A stretch of 64,000 nt of DNA from Candidatus Thorarchaeota archaeon (GCA_011364985.1 RDOC01000004.1:1-64000); one strand, 5' to 3'. Positions 9,747 to 20,213 are shown, counted from the stretch's first letter. The notes: generated from the sequence alone by a model not told the origin. A program made the numbers and translations.

Positions 9747-10337
9747 ATGAGTGACATATTCGTTCATCCATTGGCTGTGGTCGATGAGGGTGCACAGCTT
9801 GGGAATGGTACAAGAGTCTGGCATTTCGCCCATATTAGGGGCACAGCCAAGATTGGTGACAACTGCAATATTGGGAAGGATGTCTATGTGGACGCAGATG
9901 TGATAATCGGGAACAATGTGAAGATCCAGAATGGCGTTTCTGTATATCACGGTGTGACAATAGAGGATGACGTCTTCTGCGGCCCCCATATGACCTTTAC
10001 GAACGATTTGTACCCACGAGCCTTTGCAGAAGAATGGAAGGTGGCAAAGACGGTAGTCAAGAGGGGCGCATCAATTGGAGCTCATGCCACCATTGTCGGC
10101 AACACAATCCTAGGCGAGTACTGTATGGTCGCTAGTGGTGCAGTGATTACGAAGAACGTTCCAGATCATGGCCTAGTCATGGGCAATCCGGCAAGGCTTG
10201 TTGGCTTCGTCTGCAAATGTGGGAAGCCTCTAAAGGGCAAGCCGACCATAGAGAGGACCTCAGTCACCTTTCAATGTGCTACATGCAACGAGAAGGTGAC
10301 CATTCCCAAGACAGATTATGAATTGAAGGATAGGTAG
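9747..10337 (+). CDS. Left-handed beta-helix acyltransferase with C-terminal Zn-ribbon
   Basis: Hexapeptide repeats (IGDNCNIGKDVYVDADVIIGNNVKIQNG) and CKCGKPLKG...CATC. Confidence 0.85.
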   Translation: MSDIFVHPLAVVDEGAQLGNGTRVWHFAHIRGTAKIGDNCNIGKDVYVDADVIIGNNVKIQNGVSVYHGVTIEDDVFCGPHMTFTNDLYPRAFAEEWKVAKTVVKRGASIGAHATIVGNTILGEYCMVASGAVITKNVPDHGLVMGNPARLVGFVCKCGKPLKGKPTIERTSVTFQCATCNEKVTIPKTDYELKDR

Positions 10338-10344
10338 AAGCGTT

Positions 10345-12444
10345 TTGTCGCATCTTTACAAGAAGTTCGTCAATGAACGTGCTATCGCACTAGTGTCACA
10401 TATCGATAGAATAAGAAATTGTACCGTTATTGCACACATCGACCATGGTAAGACCACGCTCACAGACTCGCTCATTGCTTCGTCTGGATTGCTTTCAAAG
10501 CATGTCGCAGCCACTGTACGTCTGCTTGATTATGACCAAATAGAGCAGGAGAGGGGCATCACAATCAAGGCATCGAGCATTTCTCTCATTCATCAAGTGG
10601 ACAGGAAAGACTACCTCATTCACCTTATTGATACACCAGGTCACATTGACTTCTCAAGCCATGTTACCAGAGGTCTCCGTCTTACAGATGGTGCAGTAGT
10701 TGTTGTGGATGTGGTCGAAGGGATAATGGTCCAGACAGAAACCGTCACACGTCAGGCTATGAAAGACCGCGTAAAGCCTGTGCTCTTTGTCAATAAGGTA
10801 GACAGGCTAATCACTGAGCGACGGCTCAGCGCAAGAAAAGCTGCTGAAGACATCAACAAGGTTGTGAGAGAATTTAATGCCATGCTGGGTAAGTACTTGG
10901 ATGATGATCTACTAGAGCGGTGGGAAGTGTCCTTCACAATGTCAACCCTCATCATTGGATCTGCCATTGACAAGTGGGCAATTGATATTGGTTGTTTGAA
11001 GGAAAGGACAGGAGGAAGTAATTCTTCTTCAGACCTTGCCAGTGCGTTTCTCGACCTGATGGAAGAGATTGCGGGGATATACTCAAAAGAACGAGAAGAG
11101 GAACTTGCTGAGAAATACCCAGTTGCCAAGGCGATTTTGAATTCGGTTGTAACAACAATACCTGATCCAGCAACAGCTCAAGCATTCCGCGTTCCTAGCT
11201 TTTGGCAGTTGCGAGGAGAGTCCGATGCGGAAAGGAGCATTCTGGAATGTGACCCAAATGGCCCTTGTATTCTTGTGGTGGGGGATGTTCAGCCCGACCG
11301 ACATGCCGGCCTTGTGGCAGCTGCACGCATCTTCTCTGGCATCCTCAAGCGAGGGAAACCACTCAGAAACCTACGAACTGGAAATGTTGGCAAGACCTTA
11401 CAGATAGGCCTGTTCATGTCTAAGTCGAGAATTGCATTGCCTGAGATACCTTCGGGAAATCTTGCATTCATTACCGGGATTCGCGATATTGCTGTAGGAG
11501 ATACCTTGGTGACCCCGGACGCTCCGGAAATATCACCCATGCGAAGGCTGGAATATCCGACTGAACCAGTCGTGACCTATACTGTGGAACCAGAGGTGCT
11601 CTCAGAATTATCATCGATTCAAGAACCACTAATGCAGTACGTTGAATCCGATCCCGCATTGGACTTTGAAATAAATCCCGAAACAGGAGAGATGTTGCTT
11701 TCTGGGGCAGGTGAACTTCATATTGAGATTAGCGTACAGAAGTTGAAACGCCAGGGTATTGGAGTCGTCCTAGGTAAACCTATGGTCCTTCTTAGAGAGC
11801 AGATGCGACGGGACGGAGTTCCATGCAGTGCAGGAAGTGAGGATACTAGTTCCTTCACTGTCAGGGCTTGTGTCAATACAGAGGAGGTCACTCCGGACGA
11901 TTTGGGTATAGTGATCGAATCCGATGTTCAGTCTGCATGTTACCTCATCGACCAGAGCAGCACGTTCGCTTCATCATGTGATGAGCTGGAGTGGATTCGA
12001 GAAGCTTTTAGATATGTCATTAGGTATGGTCCGGTCAAAGGGGAAAGAATGAGAAGGCTTATTCTTCTAATCCAAATGACGAGAATAAGATTTGCGAGTG
12101 CGGAAACATCTTGGCGTGACATAACCCAGCCTCTAATTGAAGCGATGTCCAAGAGTATCGAGTCGGGAGAGCCCCTTCTTCTTGAGCCATGGGTCAAGTT
12201 GGAAATCAGCTCTCCAGAGCAATACGTTGGAGACCTAACCGCAATCTTGGCTAGGAGAAAGGGACGAGTCCAAGAGATTGATTCAGAGCGGATGCTCTAC
12301 AGAATCGAAGCCGAGATACCAGTGAGAGAATCGTTTGGTCTTGCAAATGAGATTCGGACTGCCACTTCAGGATGGGCAACATGGGGTGCGAAAGGCGGGC
12401 TCTATAAAGAAATTGGAGTTGCAGGAGAAGGAGAGAGATACTAG
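10345..12444 (+). CDS. Divergent EF-2 paralog
   Basis: AHIDHGKTTLTD, DTPGHIDF, NKVD; domain IV lacks the HRG diphthamide loop. TTG start, 7 bp after the preceding gene. Confidence 0.88.
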   Translation: MSHLYKKFVNERAIALVSHIDRIRNCTVIAHIDHGKTTLTDSLIASSGLLSKHVAATVRLLDYDQIEQERGITIKASSISLIHQVDRKDYLIHLIDTPGHIDFSSHVTRGLRLTDGAVVVVDVVEGIMVQTETVTRQAMKDRVKPVLFVNKVDRLITERRLSARKAAEDINKVVREFNAMLGKYLDDDLLERWEVSFTMSTLIIGSAIDKWAIDIGCLKERTGGSNSSSDLASAFLDLMEEIAGIYSKEREEELAEKYPVAKAILNSVVTTIPDPATAQAFRVPSFWQLRGESDAERSILECDPNGPCILVVGDVQPDRHAGLVAAARIFSGILKRGKPLRNLRTGNVGKTLQIGLFMSKSRIALPEIPSGNLAFITGIRDIAVGDTLVTPDAPEISPMRRLEYPTEPVVTYTVEPEVLSELSSIQEPLMQYVESDPALDFEINPETGEMLLSGAGELHIEISVQKLKRQGIGVVLGKPMVLLREQMRRDGVPCSAGSEDTSSFTVRACVNTEEVTPDDLGIVIESDVQSACYLIDQSSTFASSCDELEWIREAFRYVIRYGPVKGERMRRLILLIQMTRIRFASAETSWRDITQPLIEAMSKSIESGEPLLLEPWVKLEISSPEQYVGDLTAILARRKGRVQEIDSERMLYRIEAEIPVRESFGLANEIRTATSGWATWGAKGGLYKEIGVAGEGERY

Positions 12445-12447
12445 GCG

Positions 12448-14820
12448 TCATGGGCGAAGGTAGTATCTCAGGTTCATTACCTCGCCCAACATAGAGAGCA
12501 GTCTTCGCTCAATCATGGCCACATCATCCATCATTCTCAAGGCTCTACTGATATTGGAAAAGACCGCATTGAGATACGGCTTGGCCTGGACCATTTCTGA
12601 CTGTTCTACCATCTGAAGATACGCGTCTGCAATCTTCATCAGTCCTAACCAGTCCTCTGCGAGAATGTACTGATACTGGGTTGATGAAACACTCTCTGGC
12701 ATCTCATCGAACTTATCTCTGTCAATTTGTGCCTCATACTGATTCTCTAGGGCGAGGGCGAAACGTAGGAGCACATCCGAAAGCGAAACGCAGGTTGCCT
12801 TTATGAATTCCACAGATTCCAAGAAGTCTGAATCAGCTGCTGCCACATTCTTCAGATCAATCGCTGCGCCGTAGAGTCCTGTAGCAAGACTGCTGTAGTC
12901 TTTATTCTCATAGTATGCCTTGACAGTCTTTGCCAGAGAAGTCTGTCCAGTCCAGTATGCAGCCATGAGTCTGTCAATTGCCCGAACGGTCTCGTCAACA
13001 GGAGAGGTCATTGTTGCAGTTCTACCTAGACCTACAGCATCGAGGTTCATTTTCGCCAATGCCATGGCGGCAATCACTGGTCCGACAGCGGACAGGCCAG
13101 ATTTGTGCGTGGCAAGACGACTTGCCCGTTTTCGAAGAGTGTTCCAAGAGGAATCAACAAGGGGAAGAAGTAGTGAAGCACCATGGATGAATATGGAGTC
13201 GTCTTGTATTCTGGCGTCTGAGAGCATTCTATCGATATCTTCCAGAAGCCGAATGAGCCTGGGGGATATCTCTTCACCGTGGCGAAAAGCGAGCCAGACA
13301 ATATTGTATGTAGCGATTGCCACTTCGGGGAATGCTCTTGAATCAGTTGGAAACAATGGTACAAACTGGACAAGGATCTCTCTTAGCTGTCTATTCACAG
13401 TCTCATCAGGGTGTTCCGCATTCCTGAACTGAGATAGTGCAAAGCCGAGGCGGCTTCCAAGAAGCTCGATTTCTGACACACTGCCCTTTGAGAACAAGTC
13501 CTCTCGTATTTTGATTGCATGCCTAAAGGCATCTGTCCCCTTTTCCCAGAACTCATCTGAATCGGTTGTGAGGCAAACCCATCCAATGGAATTCTCAACG
13601 GCTGCTAGTTCCGTCAGAAGAGGTCGGCCTCTATTCTCTACGTTGGAGATTATTGTTTTTGCCCTTTCCAAGTAATCTAAGCTTCTCTCAGTACTCTCGT
13701 GATTGTTGATGAGTCCATGAGCGAACCCGAGCCCCACAAGAATCTTGAACATATGCATTAATCTGTCATTGGCTAGGTCCACTTCATCCATATACACATC
13801 GAGCCCCTTTCTGAGGCGGTCAATAGCTTCAGAAACCCCCTCACGCCAACCATTTGCCAGAATACTTGAACCAACCACTAGATGTGCTAGGCCCAAGTCG
13901 TCCTTTGTTGCCTTCCCAGTTGCAATCAGTCTTCCGTAGAGGCCAGCGGCCCTGTCACCTAGAGCCCTTGCCTTTTCATAAGGAATCTCGTTATCCCGTG
14001 TGTTGTTCACTGCTAGTTGCAGTACCACGGCAGCAAGCTTTGACTCATCATCTTCGGACCTAGCATAGTCCTCTAGCTCGAGAAGATAGTCGCGGGCTTC
14101 TTTGTACATTCCCAGTTCAGTCAGAACGCAGGCATAATCATGAGTTGCCTCAAAATTCAATGCTTCGTGTTCAGGAAGACTACTAATCTGCATGAGCCGA
14201 TTGAGAAGGAGTTCGGCGCCTACATAGAAGCCTTCCTCGATCAATATTGAAGTTAGATAGTGCACCTCTCCAAGTGCGAGATCCGTAGAGGGAGGATGTC
14301 CACGAGCGTGAATTGCATCAAGCGTCATTAAAATTTCATCACAGAGAAAGGGTAGTAGAGGCCGCATGTTTAGCTTAAATGTCGAAAGCACTGCTTGTGA
14401 GAGCTGACCGAGAATATCAAGAAGAGCAGGTATCGCCTCAATATCCGGTAACAGCTCGGTCTCAGTCCGCCTGAAACCGTTTGTATATCTAGTATCAAGA
14501 AGGTCCAACAGCTCCGGAAGAATGCGGTCTTCACTAAACGCCAAACGAACAGACAACTCTGTGAGTTTTGCATTTGCTAAACCAGGCCTTCTTAGCAATA
14601 TCTCCTCAATTGCGCGTGCCACATCAAAAAGCAGCTCGTCATTACCAGAGGAGCCTATAGCCAAGTTTTGAATCGCTGAAAGACCATCATCAAGAGAAAG
14701 GGATGCACACAAGATGTCCCTTAAAGTCACATTCAGTAGCGACTCCAACTTGACTTCTCCTCTTGCTGATACTAATGCAGTACTATCTCCTTTAAAGTCT
14801 TCACGAGAAAGGGATATCAT
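12448..14820 (-). CDS. Large alpha-helical (TPR-like) hypothetical protein
   Basis: 790 aa, helical-repeat appearance; start overlaps the upstream ATPase gene by 4 bp. Confidence 0.65.
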   Translation of the reverse strand: MISLSREDFKGDSTALVSARGEVKLESLLNVTLRDILCASLSLDDGLSAIQNLAIGSSGNDELLFDVARAIEEILLRRPGLANAKLTELSVRLAFSEDRILPELLDLLDTRYTNGFRRTETELLPDIEAIPALLDILGQLSQAVLSTFKLNMRPLLPFLCDEILMTLDAIHARGHPPSTDLALGEVHYLTSILIEEGFYVGAELLLNRLMQISSLPEHEALNFEATHDYACVLTELGMYKEARDYLLELEDYARSEDDESKLAAVVLQLAVNNTRDNEIPYEKARALGDRAAGLYGRLIATGKATKDDLGLAHLVVGSSILANGWREGVSEAIDRLRKGLDVYMDEVDLANDRLMHMFKILVGLGFAHGLINNHESTERSLDYLERAKTIISNVENRGRPLLTELAAVENSIGWVCLTTDSDEFWEKGTDAFRHAIKIREDLFSKGSVSEIELLGSRLGFALSQFRNAEHPDETVNRQLREILVQFVPLFPTDSRAFPEVAIATYNIVWLAFRHGEEISPRLIRLLEDIDRMLSDARIQDDSIFIHGASLLLPLVDSSWNTLRKRASRLATHKSGLSAVGPVIAAMALAKMNLDAVGLGRTATMTSPVDETVRAIDRLMAAYWTGQTSLAKTVKAYYENKDYSSLATGLYGAAIDLKNVAAADSDFLESVEFIKATCVSLSDVLLRFALALENQYEAQIDRDKFDEMPESVSSTQYQYILAEDWLGLMKIADAYLQMVEQSEMVQAKPYLNAVFSNISRALRMMDDVAMIERRLLSMLGEVMNLRYYLRP

Positions 14821-15527
14821 TCAATCACGAAGTCGTGCCATGTTCTTGAGGTTTCTGTGCCGCGCATTCTTTCCATTCTCACTTTGTGAATTGGTTCCTC
14901 TTTTGAGTCATCAACCTTGAAACGAAGTACTGCATCGGCTAAGTAGGAAAAGGTTGCATAGGTCTTCTCATCATGCACGCCTTCCTCTAAGACATACATT
15001 ATGCTGTGTGAACTCTGAGTCACTCTTCCACTCAGCCTTTGAACTGCCCGAGGCATAGTTTCGGCATTGGAATGCAGAATCAATGTTGAGAGACTGTCGA
15101 TAACAACACGTGCGACAACGAGATTCAGCAGAACATCCGAGAGGACTATACCTAATTCGCTGATATCATCAACCTTTGCCAGAGACAACGCCGAACCAGA
15201 CTTCGCAGCTCCCATCCGTTCTGAATAGCCATCTATGAACACAAGCTTCCCAGAGTCTTCATATTCGTCAACTGTCCATCCGTGACGACTCATATCGTTC
15301 CGAATTACGCGAGGGGATACATCTGTCGTGATGAAGACGCCTGGAAATCCTAAGCGTAGTCCATCCGCAATGAAGGCCTCAGCATAGGTTGTTTTGCCTG
15401 ACCCAAGAGGCCCTACGAGCATATAGGACACCTGTGTCAACTGACCAAACGTCACCATATCACCAATCATTGGTTTCGCAATGGCAGGTTTGCGCTCATT
15501 GCTACCTGAGGATGGTTGTTCACCCAA
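14817..15527 (-). CDS. RAD55/KaiC-like ATPase, divergent paralog
   Basis: Walker A GPLGSGKTT and Walker B RVVIDSLSTLI; TTDVSP where KaiC-like proteins usually have TxEEsP. Confidence 0.82.
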   Translation of the reverse strand: MGEQPSSGSNERKPAIAKPMIGDMVTFGQLTQVSYMLVGPLGSGKTTYAEAFIADGLRLGFPGVFITTDVSPRVIRNDMSRHGWTVDEYEDSGKLVFIDGYSERMGAAKSGSALSLAKVDDISELGIVLSDVLLNLVVARVVIDSLSTLILHSNAETMPRAVQRLSGRVTQSSHSIMYVLEEGVHDEKTYATFSYLADAVLRFKVDDSKEEPIHKVRMERMRGTETSRTWHDFVIE

Positions 15528-15547
15528 TCTCTACGCCTCTCTGCTTC

Positions 15548-16294
15548 CTATGCACCAGGGCTAATTTCACCAGGAAAGACTCGAATGCCATCATCGGTAA
15601 TACGCATTGAGTGAATTCGAGAGCTGTGTTTGGATCCTCTTAGCTTCAAGACCTCAATGGATCGCGTCCGTGATGTCTGGCTTATTTTTTCATTGTACAA
15701 GACTATGACACCAGAGGACAAGAATGCTTCGATGTCAAAGACTCCTAGTCCATCATGCTGCGCAGGTATCTCGCTTGTGAGTATGAGAGTAGCCCCTGTC
15801 CTTGTAATCGCGGCACAGAGCTTGAAGAACTCCTCTCTTAGAATATCACGTGAGCGAAACTTGTATGCCAGTATTGCCAGAGTGTCAATTACAACTCTTT
15901 GAGCCTTCACCTTCTTCATGTGGCTGAGAATGATTGCCTCTAAGCCTGAGAGGTCAAAGCTTGGGTATTCGCCGATCTTAACGGGGGTGATTTCCTTCTG
16001 AGGAGAGAGATCAACAATTGACAGCACACCCTTTTCAATGGCTGAGTCTAGATTTATGCCAAAGCGAAGCATATTCCGTTTTATCAGGTGAGGCGGCTCT
16101 TCTAGGGTAACCAGTACACCCGGTTCGCCATACTCCATTGCACCCTTATACAGGAATTGCGTAGCAAGAATGCTCTTGCCTGTTCCAGCTCTACCTGCAA
16201 CAAGAATCGTATCACCTTTAGGGAACCCACCTTCGACTAGCTCATCAAGTCCGGGAATCCCTGTTTTTACTCGTTCAATCACATAGTCACTCAA
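15548..16294 (-). CDS. RAD55/KaiC-like ATPase
   Basis: GIPGLDELVEGGFPKGDTILVAGRAGTGKS, VTLEEPP, RVVIDTLAIL. Confidence 0.9.
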   Translation of the reverse strand: MSDYVIERVKTGIPGLDELVEGGFPKGDTILVAGRAGTGKSILATQFLYKGAMEYGEPGVLVTLEEPPHLIKRNMLRFGINLDSAIEKGVLSIVDLSPQKEITPVKIGEYPSFDLSGLEAIILSHMKKVKAQRVVIDTLAILAYKFRSRDILREEFFKLCAAITRTGATLILTSEIPAQHDGLGVFDIEAFLSSGVIVLYNEKISQTSRTRSIEVLKLRGSKHSSRIHSMRITDDGIRVFPGEISPGA

Positions 16295-16629
16295 CTAGAC
16301 TCACCTCTCTTCATAGCAACCTTGGCTCCGAGAACCATCTTCATGATCATCTCTGGCTCAGGAATACCAGTTACTGCCATGCCACCAATCATTATGGTAG
16401 GCAAAGCGAACACACCATATGCCTCTGCGGCCTCTGGTTCCTTCTTCACGTCAATGAAGCGCAGTTTGAAAACTCCTGGAGCGAAGCCCTCAACCGTGTC
16501 TCTTAGCACTTCTTCGGCTCTTGGACAGAACGCACACGTATCAGATTTGAACATGACAATTTCAACCTTGTCATCCCCCTCTGATTCTTCCTCATCTAGG
16601 GCGTCTTTGCGTTCCACTTCATCGGCCAA
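16291..16629 (-). CDS. Thioredoxin-like protein
   Basis: IVMFKSDTCAFCPRAEEVL...FALPTIMIGG; 4-bp overlap with the next gene. Confidence 0.82.
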   Translation of the reverse strand: MADEVERKDALDEEESEGDDKVEIVMFKSDTCAFCPRAEEVLRDTVEGFAPGVFKLRFIDVKKEPEAAEAYGVFALPTIMIGGMAVTGIPEPEMIMKMVLGAKVAMKRGESS

Positions 16630-16711
16630 TAGTCTGCGCTCCTAATTAGCAGGTCCAGATTGGTCAAGAGTCGATTGTTCACTTGAATGTTTTTGCTTTC
16701 CTCATCCAGCG

Positions 16712-17107
16712 TCAACTATAGCCAAGAACCCCACGAATCTTTGTGGTTGCCTTCCCAATTGCGCGAGAATGATAACGAACACCTCGCTGCATCACAGCAG
16801 CGATAATGAGAGACTGCTTGCCCTTGGCGGCAATCTTTCTGAAGACAGCCTTTCCTTCTGAGAATCGAATGCTGATATCCTTGAGCTCGCCTAAGGAGAG
16901 TTCCTTTCGCATTCGTTCCACCGGTTCTGCCACAATCCCTGACATTGCAGCAAAGACCTCTCTGTTGGTTGTTGGTGAGGCAGCAGATGCCATAAGAAGT
17001 CCATCATCACGGGCGAGAATTGAGGCGATAAAACCCCCTTCTTTATTCATTTCCTCAAGAATCTCTGGTAATGCTCGATAGTTGGGCCGCTCCATGTTCG
17101 CCACCAC
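16712..17107 (-). CDS. Roadblock/LC7-like protein
   Basis: ALPEILEEMNKEGGFIASILARDDGLLMASAAS....EVFAAMSGIVAEPVERMRKEL...LIIAAVM. Confidence 0.75.
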   Translation of the reverse strand: MVANMERPNYRALPEILEEMNKEGGFIASILARDDGLLMASAASPTTNREVFAAMSGIVAEPVERMRKELSLGELKDISIRFSEGKAVFRKIAAKGKQSLIIAAVMQRGVRYHSRAIGKATTKIRGVLGYS

Positions 17108-17262
17108 TCTGATAGTAAAGTCAGATTTTGCGCATTCCCTATTAAGTGTAGTGAGATTGCAGCAGAGATTACTTTTTCTGGGTTGCTGTCGCGAGAGAAA
17201 GACAGAAACAAAGGATTGACAGTATGATTTTAAGTGGAGTCGGCCAACTCTCTTGAAGTAGG

Positions 17263-17820
17263 TTGATTTCCATGTCCGCAGAGTACCGATTCAAAGTGGT
17301 CATGCTCGGAGACGGTGCTGTTGGCAAGACCGCCTTGACCACGCGCTTCACCCAGGGCGGTTTTGAGGCGGATTATAAGCGAACCATTGGGAGCGATTTC
17401 GCTATCAAGAAACTGCACCTTGAGGATATGGACACGAATGTGACCCTACAAGTATGGGATCTCGCTGGTCAACCTCGATTCGAGGTGGTGCGGCAAGGGT
17501 TCTATCGAGGATCTAGAGGCGGACTACTAGTCTATGATGTAACTAGGAGACGAACATTCCTCAATATTGACAACTGGAGAGAGGAATGTTCCAAAAATCT
17601 CAACAGAGAGGTTCCTTTAGTTGTTGTAGCAAACAAGGTTGACTTGGCGAATAGCAGAATCGTAAGTCCCGAAGAGGGAAAAAAGTATGCCAATGAACAC
17701 AATTTCCTCTACGTCGAATCAAGTGCTCTGACGGGAGAGAATGTCGAGCAGGCATACTCAACACTCTGCAGAATGATGATTGAAGAGTCAAGAGCAAAGG
17801 TGAGCTCGAACGAAGCATAG
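17263..17820 (+). CDS. Ras/Rab-like small GTPase
   Basis: GDGAVGKTALTTRF, WDLAGQPRF, ANKVD, SSALTGENV. Confidence 0.95.
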   Translation: MISMSAEYRFKVVMLGDGAVGKTALTTRFTQGGFEADYKRTIGSDFAIKKLHLEDMDTNVTLQVWDLAGQPRFEVVRQGFYRGSRGGLLVYDVTRRRTFLNIDNWREECSKNLNREVPLVVVANKVDLANSRIVSPEEGKKYANEHNFLYVESSALTGENVEQAYSTLCRMMIEESRAKVSSNEA

Positions 17821-17822
17821 AC

Positions 17823-18962
17823 TCATGAGCTGCTTCGGATCTTGCCCTTCAAAAGACCCAGTGCGCGCTTGCATTGCCAGTTGGCATAGAACAACCTCTT
17901 GTCTTGAAGAGTTTCTGGATTGTACTGACCAACTAAATCATTGTACTTCCGAACAAGTTCATCATGTCGCGCTTGGTTCGCATCAGCCTCAATCTCGGCT
18001 AGAAGTGCAGTGAAAGGAGCAAGCATTGACTCCAACTCGGTGACCTCCCATCGAATGATGGTACCTGTTCCATCAGCAGTGAGGAATGCATATTCGTCAG
18101 GATACCACTCGATGCCGTCCACTTCACTTTGCACTCGGGCCTCGCCCTCAATGCTGAGGGACTGCATTGACCAGACATAGATCATCTTGTCACTTGAGCC
18201 GGAGGCGAGGTATTTTCCATCGGTACTAAAAGCAAGACACCGGACTTCAGCGGAGTGGCCAAGTAGGACTTGCTCCTTTCGGTAAGAATTTCCATCTGGG
18301 CTCCAGATTAGTATGCTCAAGTCTGATGACCCTGAAACAAGTTTTGAGCCATCAGAAGTAAACTTGACTGAGTGAACGGCTGTACGATGGTCTTTCAATT
18401 CTGCTCGCAAGGTTCCGCTAGTAGCATCCCAGACTCGTATTGAGCCATCAACCTCGCCAGACACAATGGTGCTTCCGTCCGGAGACCAATCGCAGGTAAC
18501 AACATAGAGCGAATGCCCCTTCATATGGTGCAACTTCTTCTGATTGTCAACATCCCAAATGATGAGTGTGGTGTCACCGCTGCCTGAAACAAGCCTGTCT
18601 CCCTCTGGAGAGAACGCTAGGGCCAGAACAGGATATTCGTGACCTTCAAGACTTGCATTCATTGTTCCTGATCGAATATCCCATAACTTCACTATGCGGT
18701 CGACGCCGCCTGACGCAACGATATCACCTCTTGGACTGAACGCTAATGAGGTACACAGAAACTCGTCCTGCATCTTTTGCATTTCTTCGCAATTACGGGC
18801 ATTGTAGAGACGGATACTTCGGTCCTGTAAAGCGGCTGCTAGCATACGACCCACTTTGTTCATGACAAAACGTCTAGTAATCTCGCCTCCCTTCTGTGCT
18901 TCTGGTTTCATTATGGTGGGCTTCAGAAATAGTGATACTTCTTGTTGTTCCATGGGAAACAC
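17823..18962 (-). CDS. WD40-repeat protein
   Basis: Repeated GH...FSPxGxxxxSGSxDxxxxxWD units. Confidence 0.93.
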   Translation of the reverse strand: MFPMEQQEVSLFLKPTIMKPEAQKGGEITRRFVMNKVGRMLAAALQDRSIRLYNARNCEEMQKMQDEFLCTSLAFSPRGDIVASGGVDRIVKLWDIRSGTMNASLEGHEYPVLALAFSPEGDRLVSGSGDTTLIIWDVDNQKKLHHMKGHSLYVVTCDWSPDGSTIVSGEVDGSIRVWDATSGTLRAELKDHRTAVHSVKFTSDGSKLVSGSSDLSILIWSPDGNSYRKEQVLLGHSAEVRCLAFSTDGKYLASGSSDKMIYVWSMQSLSIEGEARVQSEVDGIEWYPDEYAFLTADGTGTIIRWEVTELESMLAPFTALLAEIEADANQARHDELVRKYNDLVGQYNPETLQDKRLFYANWQCKRALGLLKGKIRSSS

Positions 18963-19167
18963 CCGCAGAGGCTCATTCTCAGCCCTTTGGCATTGCGGCG
19001 TTGCTAAAAATGTTGTGAAAGATGCCGTATCCTGTCAGTAAGAACTATATCTTGCTTGGGCTGTGACAACAAGAATAAAGTCAATTCCAATTTGGACCTA
19101 TCTTGTGTGTCGGGCAATCGTTTCATCAGGTCTTTCTTTGATCAACTAGATCCTCTTGAGATAACAC

Positions 19168-19485
19168 TTGATGAGCACAGCAAAGGCGGACTTGGTAGAA
19201 TGGAACAGGGAGCATACCGTTACGAAGAACTCAGATGAGCTGATGAAGTTTCTCCTGGACTATATGATAGAACTGAGCCTATTTCCAATTCGCTTCGGCT
19301 CATCGAAGCGTGAACACATCTGTACGGGAAATGTTGCAGGAACTGGCCAGCGACAATTCACAGGGATAAAGGCAATCGTTTCGCTAACAGTGATCGGAGA
19401 AGATGATGACGACATTTCCAAATTGAGAATTGATGTACTCTCTGACAATCCTGAAGTCCTTCAGACTGCGGCAAGTGAGCTCTGA
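19168..19485 (+). CDS. Hypothetical protein
   Basis: 105-aa ORF between the WD40 and GTPase genes. Confidence 0.5.
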   Translation: MMSTAKADLVEWNREHTVTKNSDELMKFLLDYMIELSLFPIRFGSSKREHICTGNVAGTGQRQFTGIKAIVSLTVIGEDDDDISKLRIDVLSDNPEVLQTAASEL

Positions 19486-19525
19486 AAGAATTCAACAGGA
19501 TTTCATAAACAGGAGCAATTGATAC

Positions 19526-20107
19526 CTATGATGCGAGTCCACCTGCATCAAGAATTCTCAGGGCCAGCTCCAGGAAGGCAGCCTCAGCATTATGCCCGGT
19601 TTTGGCAGATGTTTCGAGAAAACTTGCATGGGTACCCTTGCTGGCAATCTTTTTTGCAAGAGCCTCTCCTTCTTCGGTTGTCACGATGGTCTGCTTCATT
19701 ACTGGATTGTCCTTGAACTGCTCTCGAAGGTCAATTTTGTTTCCAATGAGGACAACTGGTATCTTCCTTCCCGCGTTGGTCCAGCATTCTTCCAACCAGT
19801 TGTCCACATTATCAAAAGAAGACCGCTCAACAGTGGAATAGACGGCCAAAGCACCCTGAGCCCCTTTGTAAAAGGTATTGCGCACGTTTTTGAAGTGCTC
19901 TTGGCCAGCAAGGTCCCAAATCTGAATACTGACATCAAACCCTCCTTCCAATTGCATCTTCTTAACGGCGAAGTCAGCTCCAATTGTAATCATGTAATTG
20001 GCCTTGAAGCCTTCACCCATATACTGTCTTCTGAGACTTGTCTTTCCGACCGAACCATCACCCATAAGGATAACCTTAAACAACGCTGTGACCATCTCTC
20101 TCAGCAA
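19526..20107 (-). CDS. Ras/Rab-like small GTPase
   Basis: GDGSVGKTSLRRQY, WDLAGQEHF, GNKIDL, ETSAKTG. Confidence 0.95.
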   Translation of the reverse strand: MLREMVTALFKVILMGDGSVGKTSLRRQYMGEGFKANYMITIGADFAVKKMQLEGGFDVSIQIWDLAGQEHFKNVRNTFYKGAQGALAVYSTVERSSFDNVDNWLEECWTNAGRKIPVVLIGNKIDLREQFKDNPVMKQTIVTTEEGEALAKKIASKGTHASFLETSAKTGHNAEAAFLELALRILDAGGLAS

Positions 20108-20213
20108 CCGGACAGTGGTTATATAGCGGAGCGCGTAGGCATATTTGACGTTTGCGGGGATATTAGTGTATCTTGTTCTGAATGGGAAAGCTCACTATAA
20201 TCTGTGACCTAAT

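Noticed and set aside
12920-13432. 170-aa plus-strand ORF
   Set aside because: Antisense to the 790-aa gene, without recognisable domain.
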